A DNA stretch of 64,000 nt from Nocardiopsis eucommiae. Its GTDB lineage: Bacteria; Actinomycetota; Actinomycetes; Streptosporangiales; Streptosporangiaceae. Shown here one piece after another: positions 38,727 through 48,669 of this stretch; position 1 is the stretch's first letter, and the number at the start of each line of letters is the position of its first letter. Below the pieces are notes generated by a model. It was not told the origin of the DNA, did no database searches, and worked only from the letters and a program-made list of their open reading frames with translations. The DNA lies in the NCBI GenBank assembly GCA_018388625.1, contig CP074402.1, forward strand, positions 2,294,001 to 2,358,000, read 5' to 3'. The position numbers and the translations under genes are program-made.

Positions 38727-40022
38727 ATGACCCGTGTGGGCAACGAGATCGAACTGACAGTGGACGACGTCGCCCACGGCGGATGGTGTGTGGGCCGCCT
38801 GGACGACCAGGTCGTCTTCGTCCGCCACGCCCTGCCGGGCGAGCGCGTGCGGGTCCGCGTCACCGAGCAGACCACGCGCTTCCTGCGCGGCGAGGCCATC
38901 GAGGTCCTCACGGCCTCCCCGGACCGGGTCGAGGCGCCCTGCGTGTTCTCCGGCCCCGGCATGTGCGGCGGCTGCGACTGGCAGCACGCCACCCTGGAGT
39001 CCCAGCGCCGGATGAAGGCCAAGGTCGTGTCCGACCAGCTGAGCCGGATTGCCGGCATCGACCTCGACGTGGAGGTCGAGGAGCTGCCCGGAACCCCGGA
39101 CGGTCTGGGCTGGCGCACCCGCGTGCGGTTCTCGGTGGACGAGGACGGCCACGCCGGTCTGCGCCGCCACCGCTCCCACGACATCGAGCCGGTCGACCGG
39201 TGCCTGATCGCCCACCCCGGCGTCAGCGAGCTCGGCGTCACCGAGGTCAAGTGGGAGGGCGTCAAGGACGTCGAGGCGGTCGCCTCCGCCACCCGCGCCG
39301 ACCGTGCCGTCGTGGTCACCCCGACCACCGCCAAGCTCGGCGTGCTGCCCGAACTCAAGGCCTCCAGCGCTGTGCTCCGCCGGTTCAGGGGCGGCCGGGT
39401 GCAGTCGGTGCGCGGCCGCAAGGGCGTGCGCGAGGACGTGGCCGGACGTGAGTACCGGGTGGGGGCCGGGGGTTTCTGGCAGGTCCACCCCGCCGCCGCG
39501 GAGACCCTGAGCGCCGCCGTCCTGGACGGTCTGGAGCCGCGTGAGGGCGAGACCGCCCTGGACCTGTACTGCGGCGCGGGCCTGTTCACCGGTGCCCTCG
39601 CCGACGCCGTCGGCGTCGAGGGCCGTGTGATGGGCGTGGAGAACGGCGAGCACGCCGTCCGCGACGCCCAGTACAACCTCAAGGACCTCCCGCAGGTACG
39701 GATCCAGCGCCACGACGTGGCCAAGCAGATGCGTGAGTGGGCCGACGTGCGCGCCGACGTCGTGGCGCTGGACCCGCCGCGCGCGGGCGCCGGTGCCGAG
39801 GTCGTGCGCAAGGTGGCGGGTATGAAGCCGCGCCGCATCGCCTACGTCTCCTGCGACCCGGCCACCCTGGCCCGCGACCTCGCGGAGTTCGACCGTTCCG
39901 GCTACCGCCTGGTGGGGCTGCGCGCCTTCGACGCCTTCCCGATGACCCACCACGTGGAGTGCCTGGCCGTGCTGGAGCCGGTGAGGCTGGCCCGCCGTCA
40001 CCGCGAGGCCGAGCAGGCCTAG
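38727..40022 (+). CDS. TRAM-domain RNA (uracil-5-)-methyltransferase, RumA/TrmA family
   Basis: 431 residues. N-terminal TRAM RNA-binding domain (~5-62), an iron-sulfur-type cysteine set PCVFSGPGMCGGCDW, and a C-terminal SAM methyltransferase domain with LDLYCGAGLFT (motif I), ALDPPRAGAG and the catalytic-cysteine loop YVSCDPATLARD, then FPMTHHVE. It makes m5U in rRNA or tRNA; the exact site is not readable. Start ATG 38727. This gene sits beside the trkA pair in most actinobacteria. Confidence 0.93.
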   Translation: MTRVGNEIELTVDDVAHGGWCVGRLDDQVVFVRHALPGERVRVRVTEQTTRFLRGEAIEVLTASPDRVEAPCVFSGPGMCGGCDWQHATLESQRRMKAKVVSDQLSRIAGIDLDVEVEELPGTPDGLGWRTRVRFSVDEDGHAGLRRHRSHDIEPVDRCLIAHPGVSELGVTEVKWEGVKDVEAVASATRADRAVVVTPTTAKLGVLPELKASSAVLRRFRGGRVQSVRGRKGVREDVAGREYRVGAGGFWQVHPAAAETLSAAVLDGLEPREGETALDLYCGAGLFTGALADAVGVEGRVMGVENGEHAVRDAQYNLKDLPQVRIQRHDVAKQMREWADVRADVVALDPPRAGAGAEVVRKVAGMKPRRIAYVSCDPATLARDLAEFDRSGYRLVGLRAFDAFPMTHHVECLAVLEPVRLARRHREAEQA

Positions 40023-40098
40023 GTTCCCTCGCCCGGGTCGGCCAGCCGACCCCGGCGCACCCGGTTCGTCGTCCCGCGAGGAACCGGACCGGACCCGC

Positions 40099-40137
40099 AC
40101 GTGGGGCCCGGGACCACTGTGGTCCCGGGCCCCACGT
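40099..40137. terminator. Bidirectional terminator
   Basis: 19-bp perfect inverted repeat around a single T (arms 40099-40117 and 40119-40137), extendable by further pairs (CCCGC/GCGGG with one bulge), between convergent stops at 40022 and 40185. Confidence 0.85.
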
Positions 40138-40184
40138 CGTGCGGGGCCGCCCGCGCGCCGGACGGGACGCGCGGGCGGTTGGTG

Positions 40185-42544
40185 TCACAGGTCGGAGCAC
40201 TGCCCCGCGACGGATCCCGTGACGTCGTTGGCCGCGCCGAAGTCGGTGGCGGCCAGGTTGTTGCCGGAGCAGGCGACGGAGCCGCGCACGGTGTTCCCGG
40301 CCAGGACCGGGCCGTAGCCCCGCGCGTCACCGGACCAGGTGGCGGCGGGCACCTGGGTGTTGTCGTTCAGCGCCAGCGAGCCCGTCAGGGACGAACCCAG
40401 GACCGTCACCTCGGAGGTGGTCCCGGTGATCGACACCGCGCCGCTCACCTGGGTACCGGAGAGCCGGACGGTGTCGGCGCCCGAGGCGGTCAGGCCGCCC
40501 CTCAGGGAACCGCCCTCGACCACCAGTGAGGCGCCGTCGGCCACTGTGACCCCGCCGCGCACGTCGGCGCCGTCGAGGCAGACCACGCCCGCGTCGACCC
40601 GCAGGCCGCCGTTGACCGCGCCGCTCACGGTCTCGGTGCACTCCAGCTCCGTGCCGGGGACGACCGTCGCCGTGAAGGACTCGGGGGAGCCGATGTTGCC
40701 CGCCGAGTCGATCGCCCGGTGCTCCACGGTGTGGGTGCCCCAACCGGGCTCGTGGGAGTCGACCTCGAACACGGCCATGGAGAGGCCGCCGCTGCCGAGG
40801 CTCCCGTAGACCAGGTCATCGACGTTGGTCCCGTCCGGGGTGAACCGGAACGGCGCCTCGGAGTCCTCCGGCCAGCCGTAGTAGTGGTGCCAGCCGTCGC
40901 CGTCCACCCGGAACTCACCGACCACGTGGCCGTCGCCGTCGTCCTCGGGGGACAGGCGCATCGAGAACTCGTTGAGGTACAGGTGGTGCCCGCCGTCCGC
41001 GACCGTGGCGGCGGCCTCGGAGAGCTCGCGGGGCGCGCTCGGATCGGTGGCGTCGACGGCCCACGTGAGGGTCTGGGAACCCGGCCCCTCGGGGTCGGTC
41101 ACCGTCGCCGTCAGGACGTGGTCTCCGGTGCCGAGGCCGAGCTCGCCCAGGTCGAGGGTGCGGCCGTCGGTCGAGGTGGACACGGCGGACCCGTCCAGCT
41201 CCCAGGCGACCTCCATGATCCGGTCGGTGGGCCGGGTGGTCTCCGCGTAGACGACCTCGGTGGCGCCCACGGCGCGCTCGGTGTCGCGGTACCGGGTGAA
41301 CCCGGCCTCGACGGACACGTCCTCCTGGGGCTCGCCCACGGTCCAGGTGCGCGTCTGGGTGAGGGCGGCGGAGTCGCGGATGGCGGGGTCACGGACGAAC
41401 TCCGTGGGGTCCTGCACCCGGACGCTCACCTCGGTCCCGGGGGCCAGGTCGAGCCCGGCCAGCTCCAGGCCCCGTGCGCCTGAGGCGTCGGCCAACTCCT
41501 CGCCGTCCACCGTCCAGGTGTAGTCCAGCTCGTGGTGGACGGGGTGCGGGCCCTCGACCCACACCGCGTCCTCGGCGCCCACCTCGCCCTCGGGGGTGGA
41601 CGAGACCGGCAGGGTGGCCTGGTCCCGCAGCCCCGAGATCCGCTGGGTCATCACCTCGCGCCCGACCTGGTCGAAGTAGTAGCCGAGGGTCTTGAGCATG
41701 GAGTGGTTGCTGGGGCGCCAGACGCCCTCGGAGTGGTAGAGACCGCCCTCGTGCCCGTCGGGGTCGGCCGCGCTGATGGTGCCGCCGGACTCGCTCTCCT
41801 CACCGAGCCAGCGCCACCACTTGGCCTCCTCTTCGAGCATCTGCTCGGAGGTCATCAGGGAGTGGTGCGCGGAGGTGGGTTCGGCACCCGTGTAGCGGCC
41901 CAGGCTGGTGTCCCGGAAGTAGTAGGGGTACTCGTCCTGGAGCGCCCCCAGCGAGTGCGCCAGCTCGTGCGGGCTGATCAGCGCGGAGAGGGCGTTGCCG
42001 GACGAGGCGGTGGCCAGGCGCCCGCCCGCGCCCCCGTAGGTCCCGCTGTTGGCCAGGGCCAGGATCTGGCGGTTGTTCGCGGGCACACCGGGCACCATGT
42101 CGGCGGCGGCGTTGGCGGCCGACGAGTCGACGGTGAGCAGGCGCTCCAGGGCCGACTCGTCGCAGCCGTTGAAGAAGCCCATGCCCAGCGCGGTGTCGCG
42201 CCGTTCCCACCCGTGGGCGGGGTCGCAGTCCACCCCGGACTCCGCCGAGGGGTCTCCACGAGGTAGACGTTGAAGTAGTTGCGGTAGGAGCGGAACGGTT
42301 CGATGCTCCACTGCACGTTGAGGTGCTGGTCCACCTGCTCACGGAAGAGGGGCATCTCCTCCTCCGTGTAGCCGTCGCCCAGCAGGACCAGGTTGAAGCG
42401 TTCGGAGGGGTCGCCGGTGACCTGGAGGGGCACCACGGAGGCTCCGTCCAGGGGAGCGGCCTCGGCGGGGGCGGCGGTGCCGTCGAGCACGGCGGCCGTG
42501 GCCAGCAGGGACAGGGCGGCCAGGGCCGCCGCGGATCTGCGCAA
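40185..42544 (-). CDS. Secreted M64 (IgA peptidase-type) metallopeptidase with C-terminal extension
   Basis: About 786 residues after correction. A signal peptide (MRRSAAALAALSLLATAAV) is followed by the M64 N-terminal part with FNLVLLGDGYTEEEM and the zinc site SPHELAHSLGALQDEY (HExxHxxGxxxDE, ~170). The second half has Ig/PKD-like modules and a final Ser/Gly-rich stretch of regular V-x-G-x-V and L-x-G-x-L steps that looks like a small beta-helix. Exported protease for proteins in the medium, cut site unknown. Start TTG 42544 with AAGGA upstream. One break near 42256 (CCCC). Confidence 0.87.
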
Positions 42545-42661
42545 GGGGTTTCCTTAGTCAGGGGATGAGGGGATGTTGCCGGGAAGCGTACTGACGTTCG
42601 CACGCCGCCTACCAGGGCAAGGACCATAAGCACTTCGATAACCCCAGGACACGCGGACGGC

Positions 42662-42690
42662 GGGTGGCGCCCCGTTTCGGGACGCCACCC
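42662..42690 (-). terminator. Terminator of the EamA transporter gene
   Basis: GGGTGGCGCCCCG and CGGGACGCCACCC pair around TTT (one mismatch), just after the minus-strand stop at 42697. Confidence 0.75.
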
Positions 42691-42696
42691 TGGGAC

Positions 42697-43629
42697 TCAG
42701 ACGTGTCGGCGGCGGCGCGCGGGCGCCTTCAGGACGGCCAGGCCCAGGGCGAGGACGACCAGCCCGGCCCACGAGACCAGGGGAAGGCGCTCACCCACCA
42801 GGGCCACGCCCAGCATCGCGGCCACGGCGGGTTCGGCCAGGCTCAGCGTGGTCGCGGTGGAGGCCGAGGTGTGCCGCAGTCCGTGGCCGAACAGCCAGTA
42901 GGCGAGGAACACCGTGAACAGGGCCAGGTGCAGGGCGACCAGCGCGCCGTTCACCGTGGCCAGCCACGCGGTGCCGGTGGCCAGCACCACGGGCAGCACG
43001 AGGACGCCGCCCCCGGCGAACATCGTCCCCATGACCGCGCCCGAGGTGTGCCCCCGACGGATCAGCTTCTCGGCGATGATCGCGTACAGCGCGTACGAGA
43101 ACCCCGCGACCAGGGCGAGGAACACGCCCAGGGCGCTGGTCGAGCCGGTGGCGCCGGTGAGTTCGGGACCCAGGACCAGCACCGCGCAGCCGACCACGGC
43201 GGCCACGGTGGCCGCCACCCAGCGCGCGGTCGGCCTGGACCGGTCCACGCACCAGGCCAGCAGACCGGAAAAGACCGGTGCGCTGCCCAGGGTGATCACG
43301 GTGCCGACCGCGACCCCGGCGTTGGCGACGGCGGGGTAGAAGGACAGCGGGTACCCGGCGACGGCGACCGCCCCCAGCAGCAGGGTCCACCGGGTCCGGG
43401 CGTCGGAGCCGGTGACCAGCGACGTGGAGCCCCGGCCGACGAGGAAGAGCAGGAGCCCGCCGAGGACCAGCCCGGCGGAGCCGATCGCGGCCGGGTGAGC
43501 GCCGTCGGGCGCGAACGAGCTGGCGGTGCCGGTGGTGCCCCACAGGACGGCCGCGCCGAGGATGGGTAGCGCGCCACCGGTGATCCGGTGGTTCGATCGC
43601 GTGGCGAGGGAGGAGGTGTGGTCTGGCAT
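42697..43629 (-). CDS. EamA/DMT-family transporter
   Basis: 310 residues with ten hydrophobic segments arranged as two EamA repeats (residues ~18-150 and ~160-300), including the second-repeat end SLAEPAVAAMLGVALVGERLP (key part LAEPVxA...GE). Members export amino acids, drugs or metabolites; no specific substrate motif. Start ATG 43629. Upstream lies a possible leader peptide. Confidence 0.9.
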   Translation of the reverse strand: MPDHTSSLATRSNHRITGGALPILGAAVLWGTTGTASSFAPDGAHPAAIGSAGLVLGGLLLFLVGRGSTSLVTGSDARTRWTLLLGAVAVAGYPLSFYPAVANAGVAVGTVITLGSAPVFSGLLAWCVDRSRPTARWVAATVAAVVGCAVLVLGPELTGATGSTSALGVFLALVAGFSYALYAIIAEKLIRRGHTSGAVMGTMFAGGGVLVLPVVLATGTAWLATVNGALVALHLALFTVFLAYWLFGHGLRHTSASTATTLSLAEPAVAAMLGVALVGERLPLVSWAGLVVLALGLAVLKAPARRRRHV

Positions 43630-43745
43630 GTGCGTACTTTCCGTCTGGACGCCTGGGAAGGGTGCTTGACGGGCGCACGACGGACGGGGCCGCTCACCGT
43701 GTCGGTGGGGCCTCGGGGTCCGGGAAGGTCAGCGGGTGCGCCCGG

Positions 43746-43790
43746 TCAGGCGCACAGCGGCGGAAGGACCTTGTGCCAGTAGTAGTTCAC
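43746..43790 (-). CDS. Possible 14-codon leader peptide
   Basis: VNYYWHKVLPPLCA followed by a stop, starting at GTG 43790, in the leader of the EamA gene, 117 bases upstream of its start. TACCGT, a -10-like hexamer, ends six bases before the GTG, so the peptide could be translated leaderless from the first base. The cluster Tyr-Tyr-Trp-His and the Pro-Pro step are unusual for random DNA. No conservation data are available here. Confidence 0.3.
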   Translation of the reverse strand: MNYYWHKVLPPLCA

Positions 43791-43820
43791 GCCCCCACGG
43801 TAGCGTGAACCGGACCAACC

Positions 43821-43865
43821 GGACACGTCGGGGTCCGGGGCGTGTCCCCCGACCCCGACGTGTCC
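43821..43865 (-). terminator. Terminator of the secreted-protein gene
   Basis: 15-bp perfect stem GGACACGTCGGGGTC / GACCCCGACGTGTCC with a 15-base loop, just after the minus-strand stop at 43883. Confidence 0.8.
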
Positions 43866-43882
43866 TCATGAGCAGGCGGGGG

Positions 43883-44638
43883 TCAGCCCTCGTAGTCCGG
43901 GTCGTCGACGTCGCACTGTACGTACACGTCGCCGAAACTGAGGTTCGCGACGAGCCTGTGCTCTCCGGCCTCGGAGTCGAACCGACTGATACTGAGCTGG
44001 TTGAAGACGTAGTTGTAGGGCGCCCACTTCTCGGGGTTCGCCGTCTGGACGGAGACCGTGATCTCCTCACCGGAGTCCGGGTGGGGGAACCGCACATTGG
44101 TGTAGTTGGCGTCGAAGTGCAGGTCGACCAGGGTGCCGAAGACGAGGATGGCGTTGTCGTCCGCCCCTTCGGTGCTGCTCACCGAGTTCTCCCACTCGAC
44201 ATTGCCGCGGAAGTCGCAGGCGACCCGGTTGCGGAGGGAATCGAACTCGACCACGGGAAGGTCGTACTCGGGAAGTTCGACGCGGTAGCCGCCATCGATC
44301 GTGGCGACCGCCTCCGCGCGGCCGTGCCCCGTGGCGGTCGTGTTGACCCGACCCTCGATCTCCCCGAAGGAGATGTAGTCGGTAATGCCCTCGGGGTCGT
44401 CCAGGTCCGTGTAGAGGTACTCCGATCCGAGTTCCTGCCGGATGTCGAGCAGTGACCAACGTACGTCGAACAGGTCCCAGGGATCCTCGCTGGGAGTCGA
44501 ATAGTGGGTGAGTTCAGCCAACAAGACTGAGGCACGGGCGGGGATCTCGGCGTTCGCCTGGGCCGGAGCCGCCAGGCTCAGGACCAGAGCGGAGCCGACG
44601 CCGATTCCAAGGACACGAGTCCAGGTGGGGATTGCCAA
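43883..44638 (-). CDS. Secreted protein of unknown function
   Basis: 251 residues from the preferred TTG start at 44638 (AAAGG eight bases upstream), which opens directly into a clean signal peptide ending APAQANA. An ATG at 44695 would add 19 residues. The mature part is acidic with a beta-strand pattern, one Cys pair (VACDFRG and VYVQCDVDD) that may form a disulfide, and no recognised domain. It lies 92 bases after the ABC permease of the sigma-factor operon on the same strand and may belong to the same regulon. Confidence 0.7.
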   Translation of the reverse strand: MAIPTWTRVLGIGVGSALVLSLAAPAQANAEIPARASVLLAELTHYSTPSEDPWDLFDVRWSLLDIRQELGSEYLYTDLDDPEGITDYISFGEIEGRVNTTATGHGRAEAVATIDGGYRVELPEYDLPVVEFDSLRNRVACDFRGNVEWENSVSSTEGADDNAILVFGTLVDLHFDANYTNVRFPHPDSGEEITVSVQTANPEKWAPYNYVFNQLSISRFDSEAGEHRLVANLSFGDVYVQCDVDDPDYEG

Positions 44639-44730
44639 AGTGAACGCCTTTGGTCGTGGGGGATGTCGACCAGGGGAGGTCAGCGGGGCGGACATGTGTG
44701 AAGTGATCATTCTACGAGTGCGCCCGGATG

Positions 44731-46274
44731 TCAGGGGCAGACGGGGTCCCGTCCGTCGGGGTCGGTCGGGACGGGACGGGTGTCCCATCCGCTCGCCCAT
44801 GTCGGGTCCGGGAGGGCGTCCTCGCCGGTCAGCGGGAGCTCCAGCAGTTCCGCCAGCTCCTCGGTGGTGGTGTCGGCGGACAGCAGGGCCTCCCAGTGCT
44901 CCTCGACCACCCGCGCGACGGTCCGCGGCGGCAGGTCGAGCATCGCGTGCGTCAGGCTCAGGTCGAGCGCGGAGGGGTCGTAGTAGGAGAGGAACTCCTC
45001 CGCCGCCTCCGTGCCCTCCGGCTCGGGGAACCGCTCGTTCGCCGACACCAGCCAGGCGCCCAGCACGATCCTGGCCTGCCCCGCGCCCGAACAGGAGTAG
45101 TCCTGGTACCGGGGGAGGCCGAGCACGTTCATGGTGACCTCGACGGTCAGCTCGTTGCGGTAGTAGCCGATGTCGGGGTCCCAGGCGTCGTACACCATGA
45201 CCGTGCCCGGCGGCGGGAACGGTTGGGGGAGTGCGGGAGGACCAGCCCCCGGTCTGGAACTCGCGGACGTCCCGGCGCAGGAGCCCGGTGCCCTGCCACA
45301 CCATCGGCAGGCGGTCCCGCGCGCGTTCCGGGATCCGCTCCACCGTGGGGGAGAGCGCGGCGTGCCAGTAGTCCACCCACGACTCGTAGCCAGGGAGGGG
45401 GCAGTAGGTCACCCCTCCCGGACCCGGCAGGGGTCGGCCTCGGCGCCGTACACGTCCCGGTCGGTGAAGGGCCTGTAGTACGAGTACGTGCTCTGCGCGT
45501 ACACGTTGACGAACGCCACCCCCGCCAACAGGAGCGCCACCGCCCCCAGCGAGACCGGGCGCAGCAGCCACCGACCCCGCTGACGCGCGAGCGCGACCAC
45601 CAGGAGCAGGACCACCAGGAACGAGACGTGCACCAGGGACACCACGCCGAGCGGGGTCACCGAGGGCTCGTTGACGGGCAGGGGTCCAGTACCCAGCGCG
45701 CCACTCCGTTCAGCCGTTGCAGGATCTCCTCCGCCCGGGTCCCCATGGAGGTGACCGTGTACAGCAGGTACGCCGGTACGAGCAGCAGCAGCACCACGAG
45801 CGGGGTGTACGAACGGGTCCACACGGCGCAGGCCAGGGCTCCGAGCGGCCCACACCAGCCGAGCAGGAACAGGGCCAGCACCGCGGGCGGAGCGGCCGTC
45901 CCCGCGGTCGGCTGGGAGCCGGACAGCAGGTAGAGGACGATCAGGACACCCACGCACACCGACGTGACCAGCACGGACGCCAGGGCCAGGGACAACAGAC
46001 GGGTCCGGGCCGACAGCGGCAGCGCGAACCCCTCTGTGTGGCGCGCCTCGCGCAGGGCGGGGAAGGTCGTCACCGCGAACATCACGGCGGCCACCCCGAG
46101 GGTCTGGAGCCGCACCTGGTCCATCAGGTCCGACCAGGTCGGCAACGCGGGTTGGTACGCCGAGTACGCCAGCCCGACCAGGGTCGCGGGCACCAGGGCC
46201 AGGAACACCGGGCTCACCAGCAGGTGGCGCAGGTTGAACCGGGTCAGGGCCCAGAAGGTCGGGACGCCGCTCAC
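44731..46274 (-). CDS. ABC-2-type membrane protein with large C-terminal domain
   Basis: About 515 residues after correction. Residues ~10-255 contain about six hydrophobic segments, a second set of two helices follows (~260-330), then a non-membrane C-terminal part of about 190 residues containing YCPLPGYESWVDYWH and MVYDAWDPDIGYYRNE. The latter half has no recognised domain. GTG 46274 overlaps the ATPase stop. Breaks near 45688 and 45415 (one base each) and 45215 (two bases), in C or G runs. Membrane partner of the ATPase below it. Confidence 0.75.
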
Positions 46275-47161
46275 CGGATACTGCCCCGCGCTCCGGTGAG
46301 CAGGAGGTAGGCGTCCTCCAGCGAGGGCTCCACCGGCACGCCCGCCGCGGAGTCCGGGTCGTCGACGCCCTCGGGGACGAGCACCCGGTACCGGCCGTCC
46401 GCCAGCCGCCACGAGGTCACCCCCGTCTCGGGGCGCGAACCCTGCTCCCACACCCGCCCGCGCGCCCGGGCCACCAGCTCGCCCGGGGTGCCGTCGAAGA
46501 TCACGCGGCCCTCGTCCAGGCACAGCACACGGCGGCACAGGGCGGAGACGTCCTCGATCTGGTGTGTGGACAGCACCACCGTGCTGCGCACCGCCAGTTC
46601 GGAGACGAGGTCACGGAAGCGGATGCGCTGCTCGGGGTCGAGCCCGATGGTGGGTTCGTCGAGCAGCAGGAGCTCGGGGTCACCGAGCAGCGCCGCCGCC
46701 AGCCCCAGGCGCTGGCGCATCCCACCGGACAGGCGGCGCACCCTGCTGTGCCTGCGCTCGTACAGGTCCACCCGGCGCAGGGCGCGGCGGACCTCGTCGT
46801 GCCGCGCGCGACGCCCGCCCAGCTCCTTCAGCACCGCCACGTAGTCCAGCAGACCGAAGACGGTGAAGTGCGGGTAGAACGAGGGGAACTGCGGCAGGTA
46901 GCCCATCCGGCGCCGGATCTCGGTGCGGTCGGCGGCGCCGTCGGGGTCGCGGCCCAGCACCCGCACGTGGCCGCCGGTGGCCTCCAGGTCGGTGGCCAGG
47001 CAGCGCAGCAGCGTGGTCTTTCCCGCGCCGTTGCGCCCCAGCAGCCCGGTCACCCCCGGGCCCAGTTCGAGGTCGATCCCGTCCAGGGCCCGGCGGGTGC
47101 CGTAGCTGCGGACCAGGCCGCTCACGCTGACCCGGCTCGCGGACTCGGTGCTCGTGGTCAC
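46271..47161 (-). CDS. ABC transporter ATP-binding protein
   Basis: 296 residues: Walker A LLGRNGAGKTTLL (~38), Q-loop YLPQFPSFYP, signature RLSGGMRQRLG, Walker B LLLLDEPTIGLDP and the switch His in VLSTHQ. The rest resembles the ATPases of ABC-2 efflux pairs. It overlaps both neighbours by four bases (GTGA), third gene of a four-gene operon headed by an ECF sigma factor. Confidence 0.93.
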   Translation of the reverse strand: MTTSTESASRVSVSGLVRSYGTRRALDGIDLELGPGVTGLLGRNGAGKTTLLRCLATDLEATGGHVRVLGRDPDGAADRTEIRRRMGYLPQFPSFYPHFTVFGLLDYVAVLKELGGRRARHDEVRRALRRVDLYERRHSRVRRLSGGMRQRLGLAAALLGDPELLLLDEPTIGLDPEQRIRFRDLVSELAVRSTVVLSTHQIEDVSALCRRVLCLDEGRVIFDGTPGELVARARGRVWEQGSRPETGVTSWRLADGRYRVLVPEGVDDPDSAAGVPVEPSLEDAYLLLTGARGSIR

Positions 47162-47956
47162 GCGGTCCTGACCCTCCACAGCACGACACCCGCGAGCAGC
47201 GCGAGCGCCGTCGCCCAGCTGGCCTGCGCGGCGGGAGTGAACAGCAGCAGCGGGTCCATGCCCTCCGCCGCTCCGAGCAGGACCAGGGCCAGCAGCCACG
47301 CGACGCCGACGACACCTCCGGCCAGGCTCAGCGCCATCCAGCGGCTCAGCGCCAGGCACCCCGCCACCATGGCCAGCGCGGGCAGCAGCCAGAAGACCGC
47401 CTCCGCCAGGGTGGAGACCGAGGGCATCAGGAACGCCGCGGCGGTGCACAGCACCAGGGCGGGCACCAGGACCGCCGTCGTGCGCAGGAACAGGAGCCGG
47501 TACCCGGCCAGGGGGTGACGGACGTGAGGCTGTGCGCCGGGTCCACCCCCGACCGTAGGCGAGGGCCACACCGATCAGGGGCACGATCGGAGCGGTGAAG
47601 GAGAACAGCAGGGAGCCGCGCGGCACCTCGTGCGCGACGACCAGGGCCATGCCCAGGACGAGCACGGTCGCGCCCAGCCAGGCGCGGTAGAGCTGCGGTG
47701 TGGCGGCCAGGAGCTTGGCGGTGTCCTCGCGCAGGCCGATCACGGCCAGCAGGCGCTCGATCGGGCCGCGCCGGGGCTGGTCCACCACGTCGCGGAGGTC
47801 GGCCCAGCTGCGGTCCAGCCAGCCCTGGTCGGCGGGCAGCAGGGCACGGCAGTGGGAGCAGTGGGTCAGGTGGGCCTCGGCGGACATGGCGGTGACGTCG
47901 TCGGCCGTGTGGGCCGCGTACTGGTGGAGTTGGTCGTGGGTCAGGTGCCAGCTCAT
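47158..47956 (-). CDS. Zinc-finger anti-sigma factor with membrane domain
   Basis: About 266 residues after correction. The N-terminus is a zf-HC2 domain (HxxxCxxC: THCSHCRALL, residues ~32-41) of the anti-sigma type; then a ~50-residue linker and about six hydrophobic helices to the end (ALALLAGVVLWRVRTA). It should bind and hold the sigma factor encoded just upstream and release it on a signal in the membrane. Breaks near 47553 and 47513 (one base each). ATG 47956 overlaps the sigma stop as ATGA. Confidence 0.85.
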
Positions 47957-48541
47957 GTGGTCAGTGCCTCCCGTAGCCGCGCCTTCGCGCGCATGACCCG
48001 TGTCTTCACGGTTCCCTCGGGTATCTGGAGGATCTCCGCCGCCTCCCGCACGGTCAGGCCGTCGAGCACGGTGGCCTTGATCGCCGAGCGCAGTTCGGGG
48101 AGAGCTCGTGCAGGGCGGCGCCCAGGGGCCCGTGCTCGATGTTGAGCAGCACGGTGTCCTCGGCGGACGCGTCCCCGATCGTCTCGTACGGTTCGGGATC
48201 GCTCTCCGCGATCCACCGGTTGGCGCGTTTTCGCAGTTGGGAGATGAGCTGACGGATCGCGATGGTCCACAGCCAGGCTCCGGCGTCGGTGTCACCCGGG
48301 CGGGGGTGAAGGAACCGGCGTTGCGCCACACCGCCAGGAAGGTCTCCTGGAGGGCGGCGTCGAGTTGGTCGTTGTCGGAGCAGCGGTAGCGCAGCCGGGC
48401 CCGCAGCCAGGGGGCGTGCCTCCGGTGCAGGATCTCCAGGGCGTCGGTCTCCCCGGCTGCGACGGCGGACAGCAGCACCGGGTCGGCGCTGTCGGGTCCG
48501 TAGTCGGGTGCGCGTCGTCGTGCGCGGCGGAGAAGCTTCAC
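47953..48541 (-). CDS. ECF-type RNA polymerase sigma factor
   Basis: About 196 residues after correction. Region 2 spans ~25-90 with LQETFLAVWRNAGSF, and region 4 ends the protein (LTVREAAEILQIPEGTVKTRVMRAKARLREAL; recognition helix around EGTVKTRVMRAK). Head gene of a tightly overlapping operon: sigma, anti-sigma, ATPase, permease. Start GTG 48541; I see no good ribosome binding site. Breaks near 48298 (CCCGGG) and 48108 (one base each). Confidence 0.88.
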
Positions 48542-48669
48542 GTGGAGGGCTATCGCGGGTCGGGGGCGGAACGGTTCTGACGGGGGCGGCCGGGTTCGGT
48601 CGGCCCTGACCTCGGCTTTTCCACAGTACCCGCGCGGCGGTTTCCGAACGGTCGGTACGGTGGGAGAAA

